Positions 18,947-28,482 of a DNA stretch of 64,000 nucleotides are shown in pieces (within the stretch, counting starts at the first letter, position 1; each line of letters begins with the position of its first letter). The notes beneath the pieces were generated by a model, which saw only the letters and a list, made by a program, of their open reading frames with translations, was not told the DNA's origin and did no database searches. Location of the stretch: contig NZ_VCJR02000002.1 in assembly GCF_009712425.2 (NCBI RefSeq), positions 682,001-746,000 on the forward strand. The letters run 5' to 3'. A program made the position numbers and the translations under genes. The stretch comes from Aquisalinus luteolus (lineage in GTDB: Bacteria; Pseudomonadota; Alphaproteobacteria; Caulobacterales; Parvularculaceae).

Positions 18947-19699
18947 CTAGTAACGGCGACCGCGGTCCCTGTCCCTGTCCCGGCCACGATCGTCATAGCC
19001 GGAATAGCGATAGGAGGTCAGCCATGCGCGGCCGCGCTCGTACTGGCAGATGATGTCGCGTTCGCGAGAACGATAGCCGCGGCCATAATCGTATTCCAGG
19101 CCGACGGTCCAGCCATAGCCATCGCGGTCAGGCGTTGCGAAGTTCACCTTGTCGAAGCGATAGCCGCGGCGGCCATCCTGGTTCAGGCGTTGGTTGGCAA
19201 CGGCGATGCAGCTGCGCACGGCATCATCGCGGCGGGCGGAAACATTGTCCCGGCCATAGCCACGGCCCGGGCGGTCATAACGGTCATTGTCGTAGCGGCG
19301 GTCACGGTCGTAACCACGATCGCGGTCATAGCCGCCGTTGTATCCACCGGCATAGACGACACCGAAATTGGCGCGGCAGCCATTGCGCACCCAGATGCGG
19401 TTGCGGTCATAGCCCCAGTCACGGCCTTCATAGCAGCTGGAGTTGGACTTGCGGTCCTGCAGGTAGACGCGCTGGACATTGCCGCCGAGATTGCAGGTCT
19501 CGTAGCGCATGTCGTCGGACTCGCAGTAAACGATGCGGGTCGATCCGCCATAGCGGTTATCACGGTCATAATTGGAGCCGACCTGAACTGATAGAGTCTG
19601 GGCCGAGGCGGCGCCGGTGATGGCCATGAGGCCGCCGGCAAGGACTGCGGTGATCGTAGAAAGCCTGAAACGGCTTGTGCGGGTAGGGGTATGGGTCAT
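18947..19699 (-). CDS. Exported DUF3011-type protein with Arg/Asp/Tyr repeats
   Basis: 250 residues. ATG 19699 was chosen over 19711 because GGAG lies at the right distance before it. Signal peptide ends near GAASAQ. The mature N-terminal half has the DUF3011 pattern: IVYCESDDMRYETC, YLQDRKSNSSCYEGRDWGYD, IWVRNGCRANF. A tyrosine/arginine/aspartate repeat region (GGYDRDRGYDRDRRYDNDRY) follows, then a second Cys-containing domain (VRSCIAVANQRLNQ... DIICQYERGRAWLTSYRY). The C-terminus is again RD-rich. Probably periplasmic or surface-associated; function unknown. Confidence 0.82.
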   Translation of the reverse strand: MTHTPTRTSRFRLSTITAVLAGGLMAITGAASAQTLSVQVGSNYDRDNRYGGSTRIVYCESDDMRYETCNLGGNVQRVYLQDRKSNSSCYEGRDWGYDRNRIWVRNGCRANFGVVYAGGYNGGYDRDRGYDRDRRYDNDRYDRPGRGYGRDNVSARRDDAVRSCIAVANQRLNQDGRRGYRFDKVNFATPDRDGYGWTVGLEYDYGRGYRSRERDIICQYERGRAWLTSYRYSGYDDRGRDRDRDRGRRY

Positions 19700-19873
19700 G
19701 GCGTTCTCCATGCTGGCGTTTCACTTATCCGCCCCCCGGCCCGTGAACTATGAACAGATTACCTGTCGATATTTTGCCATGATTAACGGAAATTAAGGCA
19801 ACAGAGTGGCGCCGCCGCGGCGGGGCGGCAGCGGTTCATACGTTTGCGTGATGATAGCGGTGACAATCGGAAA

Positions 19874-20818
19874 TTATTGCGTCAGCAGGCGGCGCGCCGT
19901 GGCGCTGTCTTCGGAAATCTGCGCTTTCAGCGCGTCGAGCCCGTCAAATTTCTGCTCTGGCCTGATGAAGTGGTGCAGCTCCACTTCCAGCGTCTCGCCA
20001 TAGATGTTGCCGTTGAAATCGAAGATGTAAACTTCCAGCAAGACGCCCTCGCCGTCGACGGTGGGGCGGGAGCCAAAATTGGCGACACCGTTATGAGTCT
20101 CACCGTTCAGGTTTACCTTCACGGCATATACGCCTTTCGCCGGTTCGATCAGGTCACCAAGGCGGATATTCGCGGTCGGGAAATCGAGCGTGCGGCCAAG
20201 CTGCTTGCCTTTTTCGACGATGCCGGTGACCGACCATGGCCGCCCCAGAATTCGGGCAGTGTCCTGCGGCCTGCCTTCCTTGATCGCGTCGCGGGCATCG
20301 GTGGAGGAGAATTTCTCGACCGCGCCCTTGTCGGCGACCGGTTTGACGATCATCGGTTCGATCCCCGCCTTGCGGGCCAACTCGTCGAGCATCTGCGCCG
20401 TGCCGGAACGCTTGCGCCCGAACTGGAAATCCGCGCCGACGGCGATGCCTGACAGGCCGAGAATATTGCCGAGGATATCCTCGACGAATTCGGCCGGGTC
20501 CAGCATCGACAGGCGGCGGTTGAAGGGCAGCAGGAAGACGGTCTCCACCCCCTGATGCCCCAGAAGTTCGATCTTCTTGTTCAGCGTCGTCAGCAGAAAA
20601 TTCTCCGTCTCCGGACGGAAGGCATAGCGCGGGTGTGGCTCGAAGGTGATCGCAGCCAGCGGCTTGCTCATGATCTCTGCCATCTTGCGCGCCTCGCCGA
20701 TCAGGGCCTGGTGCCCGCGGTGGACGCCATCGAGATTGCCCATTACGGCGACGGTACCGCGGAAGATATCTTCAAGTGGGCAGTCCATCGGGGCGTGGAT
20801 GACGGTCGCTTCGCTCAT
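19874..20818 (-). CDS. ribF: Bifunctional riboflavin kinase / FAD synthetase RibF
   Basis: 314 residues, normal for RibF. The adenylyltransferase N-terminal half has GNLDGVHRGHQALI (usually GNFDGVHRGH) and TFEPHPRYAF, with VGADFQFGRKRSGTAQML in the middle. The kinase half has GRPWSVTGIVEKGKQLGRTL, FPTANIRLGD and GVANFGSRPTV. It makes FMN and FAD from riboflavin, so with ribD it links both ends of flavin supply in this window. It follows the HAD phosphatase gene by 8 bases, so the two are likely co-transcribed. Confidence 0.96.
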   Translation of the reverse strand: MSEATVIHAPMDCPLEDIFRGTVAVMGNLDGVHRGHQALIGEARKMAEIMSKPLAAITFEPHPRYAFRPETENFLLTTLNKKIELLGHQGVETVFLLPFNRRLSMLDPAEFVEDILGNILGLSGIAVGADFQFGRKRSGTAQMLDELARKAGIEPMIVKPVADKGAVEKFSSTDARDAIKEGRPQDTARILGRPWSVTGIVEKGKQLGRTLDFPTANIRLGDLIEPAKGVYAVKVNLNGETHNGVANFGSRPTVDGEGVLLEVYIFDFNGNIYGETLEVELHHFIRPEQKFDGLDALKAQISEDSATARRLLTQ

Positions 20819-20826
20819 TTAAGCCC

Positions 20827-21690
20827 TTACCACTTCAAGGCTTCCATGGCAGCGGTCGCTGTCAGGCCGCGCTGGTCGAGCAGGTCGCCGACGAGCTGGC
20901 CATCGAGACGACCCTGATCGTTGCGGCCGATATCCTGCGAGATACCGTCGGCGATGAAAACGACGTCAAGATGCTGGCGGTTGGCGCCGAGAATGTCTGT
21001 GTTGAACCCGTCGCCGATGACGAGGATGCGTTTCGGTTTCTCACCGTCGCGGGCCTCGGCCAGACGCTCATAGGCAAGCTCATAGATCGGCGCGTGCGGC
21101 TTTCCGGCCATGATGACATTACCGCCGAGTTTTTCGTAGACTTCAGCCAGCGCCCCGCCGCAATAGATCAGGTCCTTGCCACGGCGCACAACAATATCCG
21201 GGTTGGCGCAGACAAAGGGCAGGTTCAATGCATGGGCCTTGCCGAGTAGTTCGTGATAGTCTTCCGGCGTTTCCGTCGCATCGTCGAAAAGCCCCGTACA
21301 CAGAATGAAGGCGGCGTCTTCCAGCTCTGTGTAGTCGATGCCAAACGCGTCGAAGATCGTGTTGTCCTTGTCCGGCCCCAGCTTGAAGGCGGGCTTGCCC
21401 TCGAAACTTCTCACCGCCGCCAGTGTCGCATCGCCTGAGGTGACGACCCCGTCATAGGCCTCGCGCGACAGGCCGAGGCTGTCCAGCTGGTCCGGGATGA
21501 CCGAGGACAGCCGCGGTGCATTGGTCAGGATGAAGACCGGGCCGTGCTTTGCACGGAATTGCGACAGTGCTTCTTCCACGCCGTCGAAAAGCTCTACACC
21601 ATTATGGACGACGCCCCACGCATCGCAGAGCAGGGCGTCATAGTCAGGGGCAATCTCGCGCAGGGCGCTGATAATTCTGGTTTCTGGCAT
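20827..21690 (-). CDS. TIGR01459-type HAD-superfamily IIA hydrolase
   Basis: 287 residues from ATG 21690. HAD motif I is LLCDAWGVVHNG, motif II is FILTNAPR, and motif III/IV is VIGDGFNTDILGANR with K in MAGKPHAPIYELA. It belongs to the NagD-like class with a C2 cap. Members of this alphaproteobacterial family are often encoded next to ribF, as here; a role in FMN or riboflavin-phosphate turnover has been suggested by that neighbourhood but is not shown. Substrate unknown. Confidence 0.88.
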   Translation of the reverse strand: MPETRIISALREIAPDYDALLCDAWGVVHNGVELFDGVEEALSQFRAKHGPVFILTNAPRLSSVIPDQLDSLGLSREAYDGVVTSGDATLAAVRSFEGKPAFKLGPDKDNTIFDAFGIDYTELEDAAFILCTGLFDDATETPEDYHELLGKAHALNLPFVCANPDIVVRRGKDLIYCGGALAEVYEKLGGNVIMAGKPHAPIYELAYERLAEARDGEKPKRILVIGDGFNTDILGANRQHLDVVFIADGISQDIGRNDQGRLDGQLVGDLLDQRGLTATAAMEALKW

Positions 21691-21732
21691 AGAGCCGAGG
21701 TAGCCCTGCACGGTGTGCCGGTCAAGCGGCGC

Positions 21733-22164
21733 CTATACCTCTACGGTCAGGTCCAGCGAGATGTTGGCGTTGAGGACCTTGGAGACCGGGCATCCTTCTT
21801 TCGCGCCGTGGGCGGCCTTTTCGACCGTTTCCTTGTTGGCGCCCTTTGCCACGATCCGCGTCGTCAGCTCGACCTTGGAAATCTCGAAGCCACCCTCAAC
21901 CTGGTCGAGGACGACAACGGCCTTGGTCTCGATGCTGTCCGGTGTGATACCTTCCTTGCCGAGCTCGGCGGAGGTTGCCATGGAAAAGCAGCCGGCATGG
22001 GCAGCGCCGATCAGCTCTTCGGGGTTCGTGCCCTTGCCATCCTCGAACCGCGTGTTGAAGCCATAGGGCTGGGCATCCAGCACGCCGGATTCGGTCGAGA
22101 TATTGCCCTTGCCGTCTTTCAGGCCGCCGGTCCACTGGGCTGATGCGTGTTTCTTGATCGACAT
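21733..22164 (-). CDS. OsmC-family peroxiredoxin-like protein
   Basis: 143 residues, full length for OsmC. The family cysteines are in AAHAGCFSMATS and AKEGCPVSKVLNANI, and NPEELIGAAHA is a clear family marker. OsmC proteins reduce organic hydroperoxides in the cytosol through the Cys pair. It lies downstream of a SRPBCC gene on the same strand, 55 bases away. The start is preceded by AGGGAGATCACC, a strong ribosome site. Confidence 0.93.
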   Translation of the reverse strand: MSIKKHASAQWTGGLKDGKGNISTESGVLDAQPYGFNTRFEDGKGTNPEELIGAAHAGCFSMATSAELGKEGITPDSIETKAVVVLDQVEGGFEISKVELTTRIVAKGANKETVEKAAHGAKEGCPVSKVLNANISLDLTVEV

Positions 22165-22219
22165 GGTGATCTCCCTTGTTGGTTCAGTAGGGAGATAGTC
22201 TGAGGCGGCCCAGAAGCAA

Positions 22220-22789
22220 TCAGTCCCGCGCCGGTTCCTGCCTTGTTGTCAGGTCTGGTTCCGGCGTGCCGGTATTGACGAGTCGGGCGAGGCGCGCCGC
22301 CTGTTCAACGATAACCCCGTCGACCGGCCCCGACCACGCATCCATATCAGCGTAACCGCCTACATTGTAATTGACCGTCAGCATGGTCTTTGTTTCGTCC
22401 TCCTCATCCGGCTGGATGATCCAGGACAGGGCACCGGTCACGCCGAGACCCTGCAATGGGCCCAGCGCACCGCGCATGACGAGGCGCTTGCCCTGCATTG
22501 CCGTAGCGATTTCCATATGTTTGACCTCATTGCCGTTCCAGCGCTCGCAGAAACAGCCGCCTGCGACGGGATCGAGGGAGAAATTCGCCGCATCCCCGGA
22601 CCATGAGTGATCCTTGTTCCACCATGTCGACGGCTCGGTGAGAGCGGCCCATGTCTCGTCGGGCGTCGCATTGAGCCTAAACTCTATGGCAATGGTAAAT
22701 CCTGTTTCGCTCTTGGTCTTCACCTCGGCCTGTGCCGTCGCGAACAGCGCGGTCGCTACGCAAATCCCCATTGCGATGAGTTTCATCAT
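22220..22789 (-). CDS. Exported SRPBCC (START-like) domain protein
   Basis: 189 residues. MMKLIAMGICVATALFATAQA is a signal peptide, unusual for a SRPBCC protein, so this one works in the periplasm. The domain is recognised from FRLNATPDETWAALTEPSTW, FSLDPVAGGCFCERW, LVMRGALGPLQGLGVTGALS and the long final helix. These folds bind hydrophobic ligands in a deep pocket. Either of two adjacent ATG codons may be used. The ligand cannot be told from sequence. Confidence 0.85.
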   Translation of the reverse strand: MMKLIAMGICVATALFATAQAEVKTKSETGFTIAIEFRLNATPDETWAALTEPSTWWNKDHSWSGDAANFSLDPVAGGCFCERWNGNEVKHMEIATAMQGKRLVMRGALGPLQGLGVTGALSWIIQPDEEDETKTMLTVNYNVGGYADMDAWSGPVDGVIVEQAARLARLVNTGTPEPDLTTRQEPARD

Positions 22790-22870
22790 GTCTGCTTCCT
22801 CGTAATCCTCTCGGAACTATATACTATATATATCGGACTGACGCTCAGCATTATTCGATGGACGGCATTC

Positions 22871-23242
22871 ATGAAACTATGGCGCAAATTCTGGCGCAGG
22901 GGCAGGCAGGAAGGCGGCTATGAAAAGATCATGCTGTTCGGCTGCCCGTGGATCGTGAAGTTCGATGTATATCTGATCCGTTATCTGACTGGCGACCATA
23001 TTCCCCCTCACAATGATCCGGCTCCTGACGGTTGGGAGCATCATCGTTTCAATATGGTGTTGAGAGATTGCGAGGAGGGCGGAAAATTCCAGTGTCAGAA
23101 TTTTCGCAGCGGGCGCTTTCTGGGCAAGCGCTGGATCAGGTTCAGACCTGATATCGAGACCCATTCCGTGAGCGAGGTGACAAAAGGCACGCGCTATATC
23201 TTCAGTGTAGGGTGGCTGCGGAAGTCGAAAACCAGTGCATGA
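22871..23242 (+). CDS. Small 2-oxoglutarate/Fe(II)-dependent oxygenase-like protein
   Basis: 123 residues from ATG 22871. The longer upstream frame is only antisense to the SRPBCC gene. A minimal double-stranded beta-helix can be seen: RYLTGDHIPPHNDP supplies H47 and D49 of the iron triad, DIETHSVSEV supplies distal H98, and R108 in KGTRYIFSVGW would bind the 2-oxoglutarate carboxylate. No other domain. An AT-rich stretch with TATACTATATATA at 22818-22832 probably holds the promoter. There is no strong ribosome site. Substrate unknown; a protein or small-molecule hydroxylase is possible. Confidence 0.75.
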   Translation: MKLWRKFWRRGRQEGGYEKIMLFGCPWIVKFDVYLIRYLTGDHIPPHNDPAPDGWEHHRFNMVLRDCEEGGKFQCQNFRSGRFLGKRWIRFRPDIETHSVSEVTKGTRYIFSVGWLRKSKTSA

Positions 23243-23272
23243 AAAAAGGCCCGGGATGTCCCGGGCCTTTCT
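23241..23272. terminator. Bidirectional Rho-independent terminator
   Basis: Stem AAAGGCCCGGGA / TCCCGGGCCTTT with a short loop, located between the convergent oxygenase (+) and OmpA-lipoprotein (-) genes and overlapping the oxygenase stop codon. The A and T runs on both sides suit both directions. Confidence 0.85.
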
Positions 23273-23299
23273 GCTTGTCTGTCATCTCTTCGAAGAGAA

Positions 23300-23962
23300 T
23301 TACGATTGAGCCGGTGCGATGCGGATCTCGACGCGGCGGTTTTGCTGGCGACCGGCATCGGTGCCGTTGTCAGCGACCGGGCGCGTCTCGCCATAGCCCA
23401 AAGCACGAATGCGCGGAACGTTGACGCCTTGGGCAGCCAGATAGTTGCCGACGCTTTCGGCACGACGGATCGACAGGTCGAGGTTATACTGGTCGGCACC
23501 GGTGGAGTCCGTGTGGCCTTCGACGAGAATGGTCGTCTGGTTGTATTTCGCCAGGATCGTAGAAATGTCGTTCAGCGTGTCATAGAAGGCCGGGCGGATA
23601 TCTGCCTGGTCGACGCCGAAGGTGATGGCGCCCGGCATGATCAGGTCGATATTGTTGCCGTTACGAACGACGCGGACACCGGAGGTTTCCAGGTCGGCGC
23701 GCAGTTCGGCCTCCTGACGGTCCATATAGTTGCCGATACCGCCGCCCAGGGCAGCGCCGGCAGCAGCGCCGATAGCGGCGTTCTTGGCGGTCTGTTCACC
23801 ATCGGAGGTGTTGGTCAGGGCGCCGGCAACAGCACCGACGACGCCGCCAATGGCTGCGCCACGGGCGGTGTTGGACGTTTTTTGCTGACCGGTATACGGG
23901 TCGGTTGTTGTACAGGCGGCGGCTGCGAGAGCCATGGCGCTGACAGCGATAAGTTTGCGCAT
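23300..23962 (-). CDS. YiaD-like OmpA-family lipoprotein with glycine zipper
   Basis: 220 residues. Signal peptide with lipobox (ALAAAAC), a double glycine-zipper region (GAAIGGVVGAVAGALTN and NAAIGAAAGAALGGGIGNYM), then a C-terminal OmpA peptidoglycan-binding domain: TFGVDQADIRPAFYDTLNDI, VEGHTDSTGADQYNLDLSIR, RAESVGNYLAAQGV, GYGETRPVADN. The lipid anchors it in the outer membrane and the OmpA domain grips the cell wall. It is divergent from groES, with a 382-base region between. Confidence 0.93.
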   Translation of the reverse strand: MRKLIAVSAMALAAAACTTTDPYTGQQKTSNTARGAAIGGVVGAVAGALTNTSDGEQTAKNAAIGAAAGAALGGGIGNYMDRQEAELRADLETSGVRVVRNGNNIDLIMPGAITFGVDQADIRPAFYDTLNDISTILAKYNQTTILVEGHTDSTGADQYNLDLSIRRAESVGNYLAAQGVNVPRIRALGYGETRPVADNGTDAGRQQNRRVEIRIAPAQS

Positions 23963-24139
23963 GGGAAAATCTCCTCAAATATCCTCGAATGGATATGGTT
24001 CATCCATACCCCTCAATCCAATTAGACGTGTTACGCGACGAATTTGTTCCCTCACAGCGTCATCAACGCCCATTTGTGAGGCTACAGGCATCGTCTACGC
24101 CGTCCTCTCGGTCGATGCCATCATTAACTTGGATCAAGG

Positions 24140-24191
24140 CAAAAATGTGCCCGCGATTGCGGCGGATTTCAGGGCGGGGGTCACATTTTTG
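24140..24191. promoter_or_regulatory. Inverted repeat upstream of the groE promoter
   Basis: Exact 10-base arms CAAAAATGTG (24140-24149) and CACATTTTTG (24182-24191), with CCCGC and GCGGG extending the pairing inward. It is 12 bases upstream of the TTGACA box and may be an operator or mRNA-leader relic. The rest of the 23963-24344 gap, apart from this repeat, the promoter and CIRCE, shows nothing recognisable to me. Confidence 0.45.
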
Positions 24192-24203
24192 TGGGCGGGC
24201 TTC

Positions 24204-24231
24204 TTGACAGTTTCCGGCTGCCCTCCTACCT
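24204..24231 (+). promoter_or_regulatory. Probable sigma-70-type promoter of groESL
   Basis: TTGACA at 24204-24209 is followed after 16 bases by CTACCT (24226-24231), a weak -10 box. It lies directly before the CIRCE operator, the normal order for HrcA-controlled groE promoters, where CIRCE overlaps the transcription start. Confidence 0.6.
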
Positions 24232-24236
24232 CGCTG

Positions 24237-24263
24237 TTAGCACTGGGGCAGGGTGAGTGCTAA
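24237..24263. promoter_or_regulatory. CIRCE operator (HrcA binding site)
   Basis: TTAGCACTG - 9 bases - GAGTGCTAA differs from the consensus TTAGCACTC-N9-GAGTGCTAA at a single base. It is placed 81 bases upstream of groES. HrcA bound here represses the operon until heat stress; hrcA is not in the window. Confidence 0.95.
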
Positions 24264-24344
24264 CGCCTCCTCCGTGTCGGTGCAGACAGTAATTCGCGCC
24301 CTTCAACCCGGAGGGCAAGCCATCCATCAAGGGAGACGAACTCA

Positions 24345-24632
24345 ATGGCTTTCAGACCGCTTCATGACCGCGTTCTCGTGCGTCGTATCGAAGAAGACAC
24401 GAAAACCGCCGGTGGCATCATCATTCCGGATACCGCAAAGGAAAAACCGCAACAGGGCGAAATCGTCGCTGTCGGCAACGGCGCCAAAAACGAGAATGGC
24501 GAGATCACGCCGCTCGACGTTTCCGCTGGCGACAAGGTCCTGTTCGGCAAATGGTCCGGCACCGAGGTCAAGGTCGACGGTGAAGACCTTCTCATCATGA
24601 AGGAATCCGACATCCTCGGCATTCTCGACTAG
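24345..24632 (+). CDS. groES: Co-chaperonin GroES
   Basis: 95 residues, full length. It begins [20 protein letters not shown], has the mobile loop [20 protein letters not shown], and continues [13 protein letters not shown]. It caps the GroEL cavity as a heptamer. First gene of the groESL operon, under the CIRCE element and TTGACA promoter upstream; groEL follows after 51 bases with ribosome site AGGAG. Confidence 0.98.
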   Translation: MAFRPLHDRVLVRRIEEDTKTAGGIIIPDTAKEKPQQGEIVAVGNGAKNENGEITPLDVSAGDKVLFGKWSGTEVKVDGEDLLIMKESDILGILD

Positions 24633-24677
24633 GCCTCAGACCCAATAATCCAACGAAATCAACACTTTCAGGAGTAG

Positions 24678-26339
<1,662 letters not shown>

Positions 26340-26378
26340 GGAAGTCTCGCTCAACCATCCAGACATGTCTTCTGGACG

Positions 26379-26410
26379 AAAGGCGGCCTCTCGGGGCCGC
26401 CTTTTTGTTT
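26379..26410 (+). terminator. Rho-independent terminator of groESL
   Basis: Stem AAGGCGGCC / GGCCGCCTT closed by a CTCTCG loop, then TTTTTGTTT. It lies 40 bases after groEL and marks the end of the typical host-composition DNA before the AT-richer P63C gene. Confidence 0.92.
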
Positions 26411-26420
26411 GATCAAATTC

Positions 26421-27428
26421 TTAAACTGATAGCTCTAAGTTTTTGCCCTTTTTGGGTGCTGCTATGTTCAGCTTATTCATAAAGTCGTTCCAAGATCCAC
26501 TTGTTTTCATGAGCATGATTACGCCGTGCAAGTGCTGAGCTAGAGCTGGGTGGCCAACATCCTCGCTTAGCCACTGATGGTGACGAGCTTTTCGACGACC
26601 CTTCTCATCCTTTGGGTTTTTACGCTCTAGCTCTTCCAGAATTCCCGGCGCTAGACGGTCGTATACAATATCATTCGTGTACTTAGCTACTACTTGTGGC
26701 TTTCTGACCTGAACGCCTTTCCACTCCCAGCCTCTAAGGCGAAAAATTTGCTTGTAGAATTCATCCGGAAATCGTTTTGCCCACGCTGCAAGTTCTTTGG
26801 CGAGATATTTATCAAGGATTTTCTGTAAGGCTTGGCGGTCTCGAACTTCTTGATAACCAGTAGCTTCATCAACAAGGGCGATAATGCCGACATTGGCTAG
26901 GCCTCTCATCAAAACGTCGGAAGCTTTGATAATATGATGATAATTTGAAGGTATAGACTTTTCTTCCTCTACTAATGCATCACGGTATTTGAGATATACT
27001 TCCGCAACAGCAGGGAGCGCGGAGGCGTCATATCCAACGGCCTTGGAACCATTTTCGGTTCTGTAAAAAATCGGCTCGATTGCCTTCTTCAAATCATCGT
27101 CGACAAAGGGCTGCAAAACTTGTGCGCTAAGAAAGAATGGAAGCTTATCGACTGTGCTCAATACGCCTGTACCGGCTTTAGGCGACCTAGACCTGCCGAT
27201 ACCGCGCAGAAATGAAGCCTGACTGATTACCCTCGTTCCGTCCGGCAAAACAGCACAGTCGATTGACTTATCACCGATTGAGAATTCACCTTCAAAATGC
27301 GCTATTGGGGTGTCCTTGGCCCACCTTGCGGCTGCCGCTTTTCTGGCAATCTCTCTGCGCTGTTCAGGTGTAAGCGCTGATGCTCGGGCTTTTCCACCAA
27401 TCGATTTCGATTCATCTTTTTCAGACAT
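26421..27428 (-). CDS. P63C-domain protein of phage/mobile-element type
   Basis: 335 residues. The N-terminus GGKARASALTPEQRREIARK, AAAARW is a basic helical motif common in this family. The C-terminal third (LAAWAKRFPDEFYKQIFRLR... KYTNDIVYDRLAPGILEEL... HHQWLSEDVGHPALAQHLHG) matches the P63C domain, first described in phage and plasmid regulators alongside KilA-N and Bro domains. One sampled 60-base line is about half GC, against about 60% around it, and codon use is AT-rich, so it is probably recently acquired. No integrase or other phage gene accompanies it. It has a GGAGG ribosome site and a cluster of palindromes upstream, suggesting self-regulation. Precise role unknown. Confidence 0.82.
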   Translation of the reverse strand: MSEKDESKSIGGKARASALTPEQRREIARKAAAARWAKDTPIAHFEGEFSIGDKSIDCAVLPDGTRVISQASFLRGIGRSRSPKAGTGVLSTVDKLPFFLSAQVLQPFVDDDLKKAIEPIFYRTENGSKAVGYDASALPAVAEVYLKYRDALVEEEKSIPSNYHHIIKASDVLMRGLANVGIIALVDEATGYQEVRDRQALQKILDKYLAKELAAWAKRFPDEFYKQIFRLRGWEWKGVQVRKPQVVAKYTNDIVYDRLAPGILEELERKNPKDEKGRRKARHHQWLSEDVGHPALAQHLHGVIMLMKTSGSWNDFMNKLNIAAPKKGKNLELSV

Positions 27429-27438
27429 TCAAGCCTCC

Positions 27439-27493
27439 ATGCTTGCAAAAATGGTCATGCAAGCATATGCATGCAAATTTTTTATGCAAGCAT
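27439..27493. promoter_or_regulatory. Array of ATGC-N2-GCAT palindromes in front of the P63C gene
   Basis: Four copies of one 10-base palindrome lie in the 55 bases before the P63C start: ATGCTTGCAA at 27439, ATGCAAGCAT at 27457 (exact), ATGCATGCAA at 27467 and ATGCAAGCAT at 27484 (exact). Start-to-start spacings are 18, 10 and 17 bases. The copy nearest the gene abuts its GGAGG ribosome site. Such an array is typical of an operator bound cooperatively by a repressor. Confidence 0.7.
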
Positions 27494-27566
27494 TTTTTGT
27501 GCTGCTTTTCTCGGTGACGCGCTATCTGTATGGTAGGCCTTTATCGATTACCCGGAGGAAAAGCCC

Positions 27567-28361
27567 ATGCCGACCCTGTCCCGCCTGACCTTGAGCCTGC
27601 TGTCATTTACTGCCCTTGGCCTTGCCGCCTGCGGACCGGGCGAGCAATCGACAGAGGAACCATTTGGCGATGACATGGAGCGTGCAGCCGATGAGGCAGC
27701 TTCCTTCGACGAGATGGAAGAGGTCGATAATTCCGACGCCTATGTCTTCCGCTGTGGCGCGACACAGGTCGCCGTTCGTTTCCAGGGCGTGGAACGCATG
27801 GAAATGACAGTGGATCAGGAGGTCTACACCATGTTCAGCGTCGTTTCTGCCTCCGGCGCCCGGTTCCAGGCGGCAAATGATCCGAACACGGTGTTCTGGA
27901 CGCAAGGGAATACGGCCATGCTGACCCTGGCGGGGGAGGACTATCCCGAATGCAACCTGATCAGCGAACCGGAAGCGGTCGAGACCGGCGCTGTGGATAC
28001 GAATGCCGGTACAGGCGATCTCTATGCCGGGCCTGAGGGGCTTGGCGGCGGCGAATGGGTCGTCGAGGACATCAATGGCGGCGGTGTGATCGATTCATCG
28101 CGTACGACCCTCAACTTCGGTGAGGACGGACGCGTCGCCGGCATGGCCAGCTGCAACAATTTCAATGCGAGCTATGAGGCTGGCGAGCGCACCCTGACCA
28201 TCGGCCCGGCGGCTGCGACCCGCAAGATGTGCGCCGAGGCGCTGATGAACCAGGAAACCACTTTCCTGAATGCGCTGGAAAGCGTCAGTTCGTGGCAGGT
28301 CACGCCGGAAGGCGCACTGGAACTTTCCGGTGACGAGATATCCATCATCGCCCGGCGATAG
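27567..28361 (+). CDS. Lipoprotein with MliC-like and META domains
   Basis: 264 residues. Signal peptide and lipobox GLAAC place the lipidated Cys at residue 22. An acidic linker leads to a MliC-like lysozyme-inhibitor domain (AYVFRCGATQVAVRF ... NTAMLTLAGEDYPEC, with the conserved Cys pair), then a META domain from about residue 160 (WVVEDINGGGVI ... GRVAGMASCNNFNASYEAG ... ATRKMCAEALMNQE). MliC proteins block c-type lysozyme; META (HslJ-like) domains are linked to heat shock and novobiocin resistance. The two-domain fusion suggests envelope protection. Confidence 0.85.
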   Translation: MPTLSRLTLSLLSFTALGLAACGPGEQSTEEPFGDDMERAADEAASFDEMEEVDNSDAYVFRCGATQVAVRFQGVERMEMTVDQEVYTMFSVVSASGARFQAANDPNTVFWTQGNTAMLTLAGEDYPECNLISEPEAVETGAVDTNAGTGDLYAGPEGLGGGEWVVEDINGGGVIDSSRTTLNFGEDGRVAGMASCNNFNASYEAGERTLTIGPAAATRKMCAEALMNQETTFLNALESVSSWQVTPEGALELSGDEISIIARR

Positions 28362-28482
28362 ACGGATCTGAGGGCAGAAAATCAGGAAATCCGACCTTAC
28401 CGTTTAATTACGAAGGATTTAGTTGTCTCGGCGGACAGGCTGATATTCTATTTCTTTCGTATTTACGAGAAGGAGGGTTTCC

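Noticed and set aside
22607-22870. An N-terminal extension of the 2OG oxygenase frame
   Set aside because: It lies opposite the SRPBCC gene and has no ribosome site. The oxygenase fold starts at 22871.
26421-27493. A prophage remnant
   Set aside because: Only the P63C gene is atypical. No integrase, terminase, att repeat or structural gene accompanies it.
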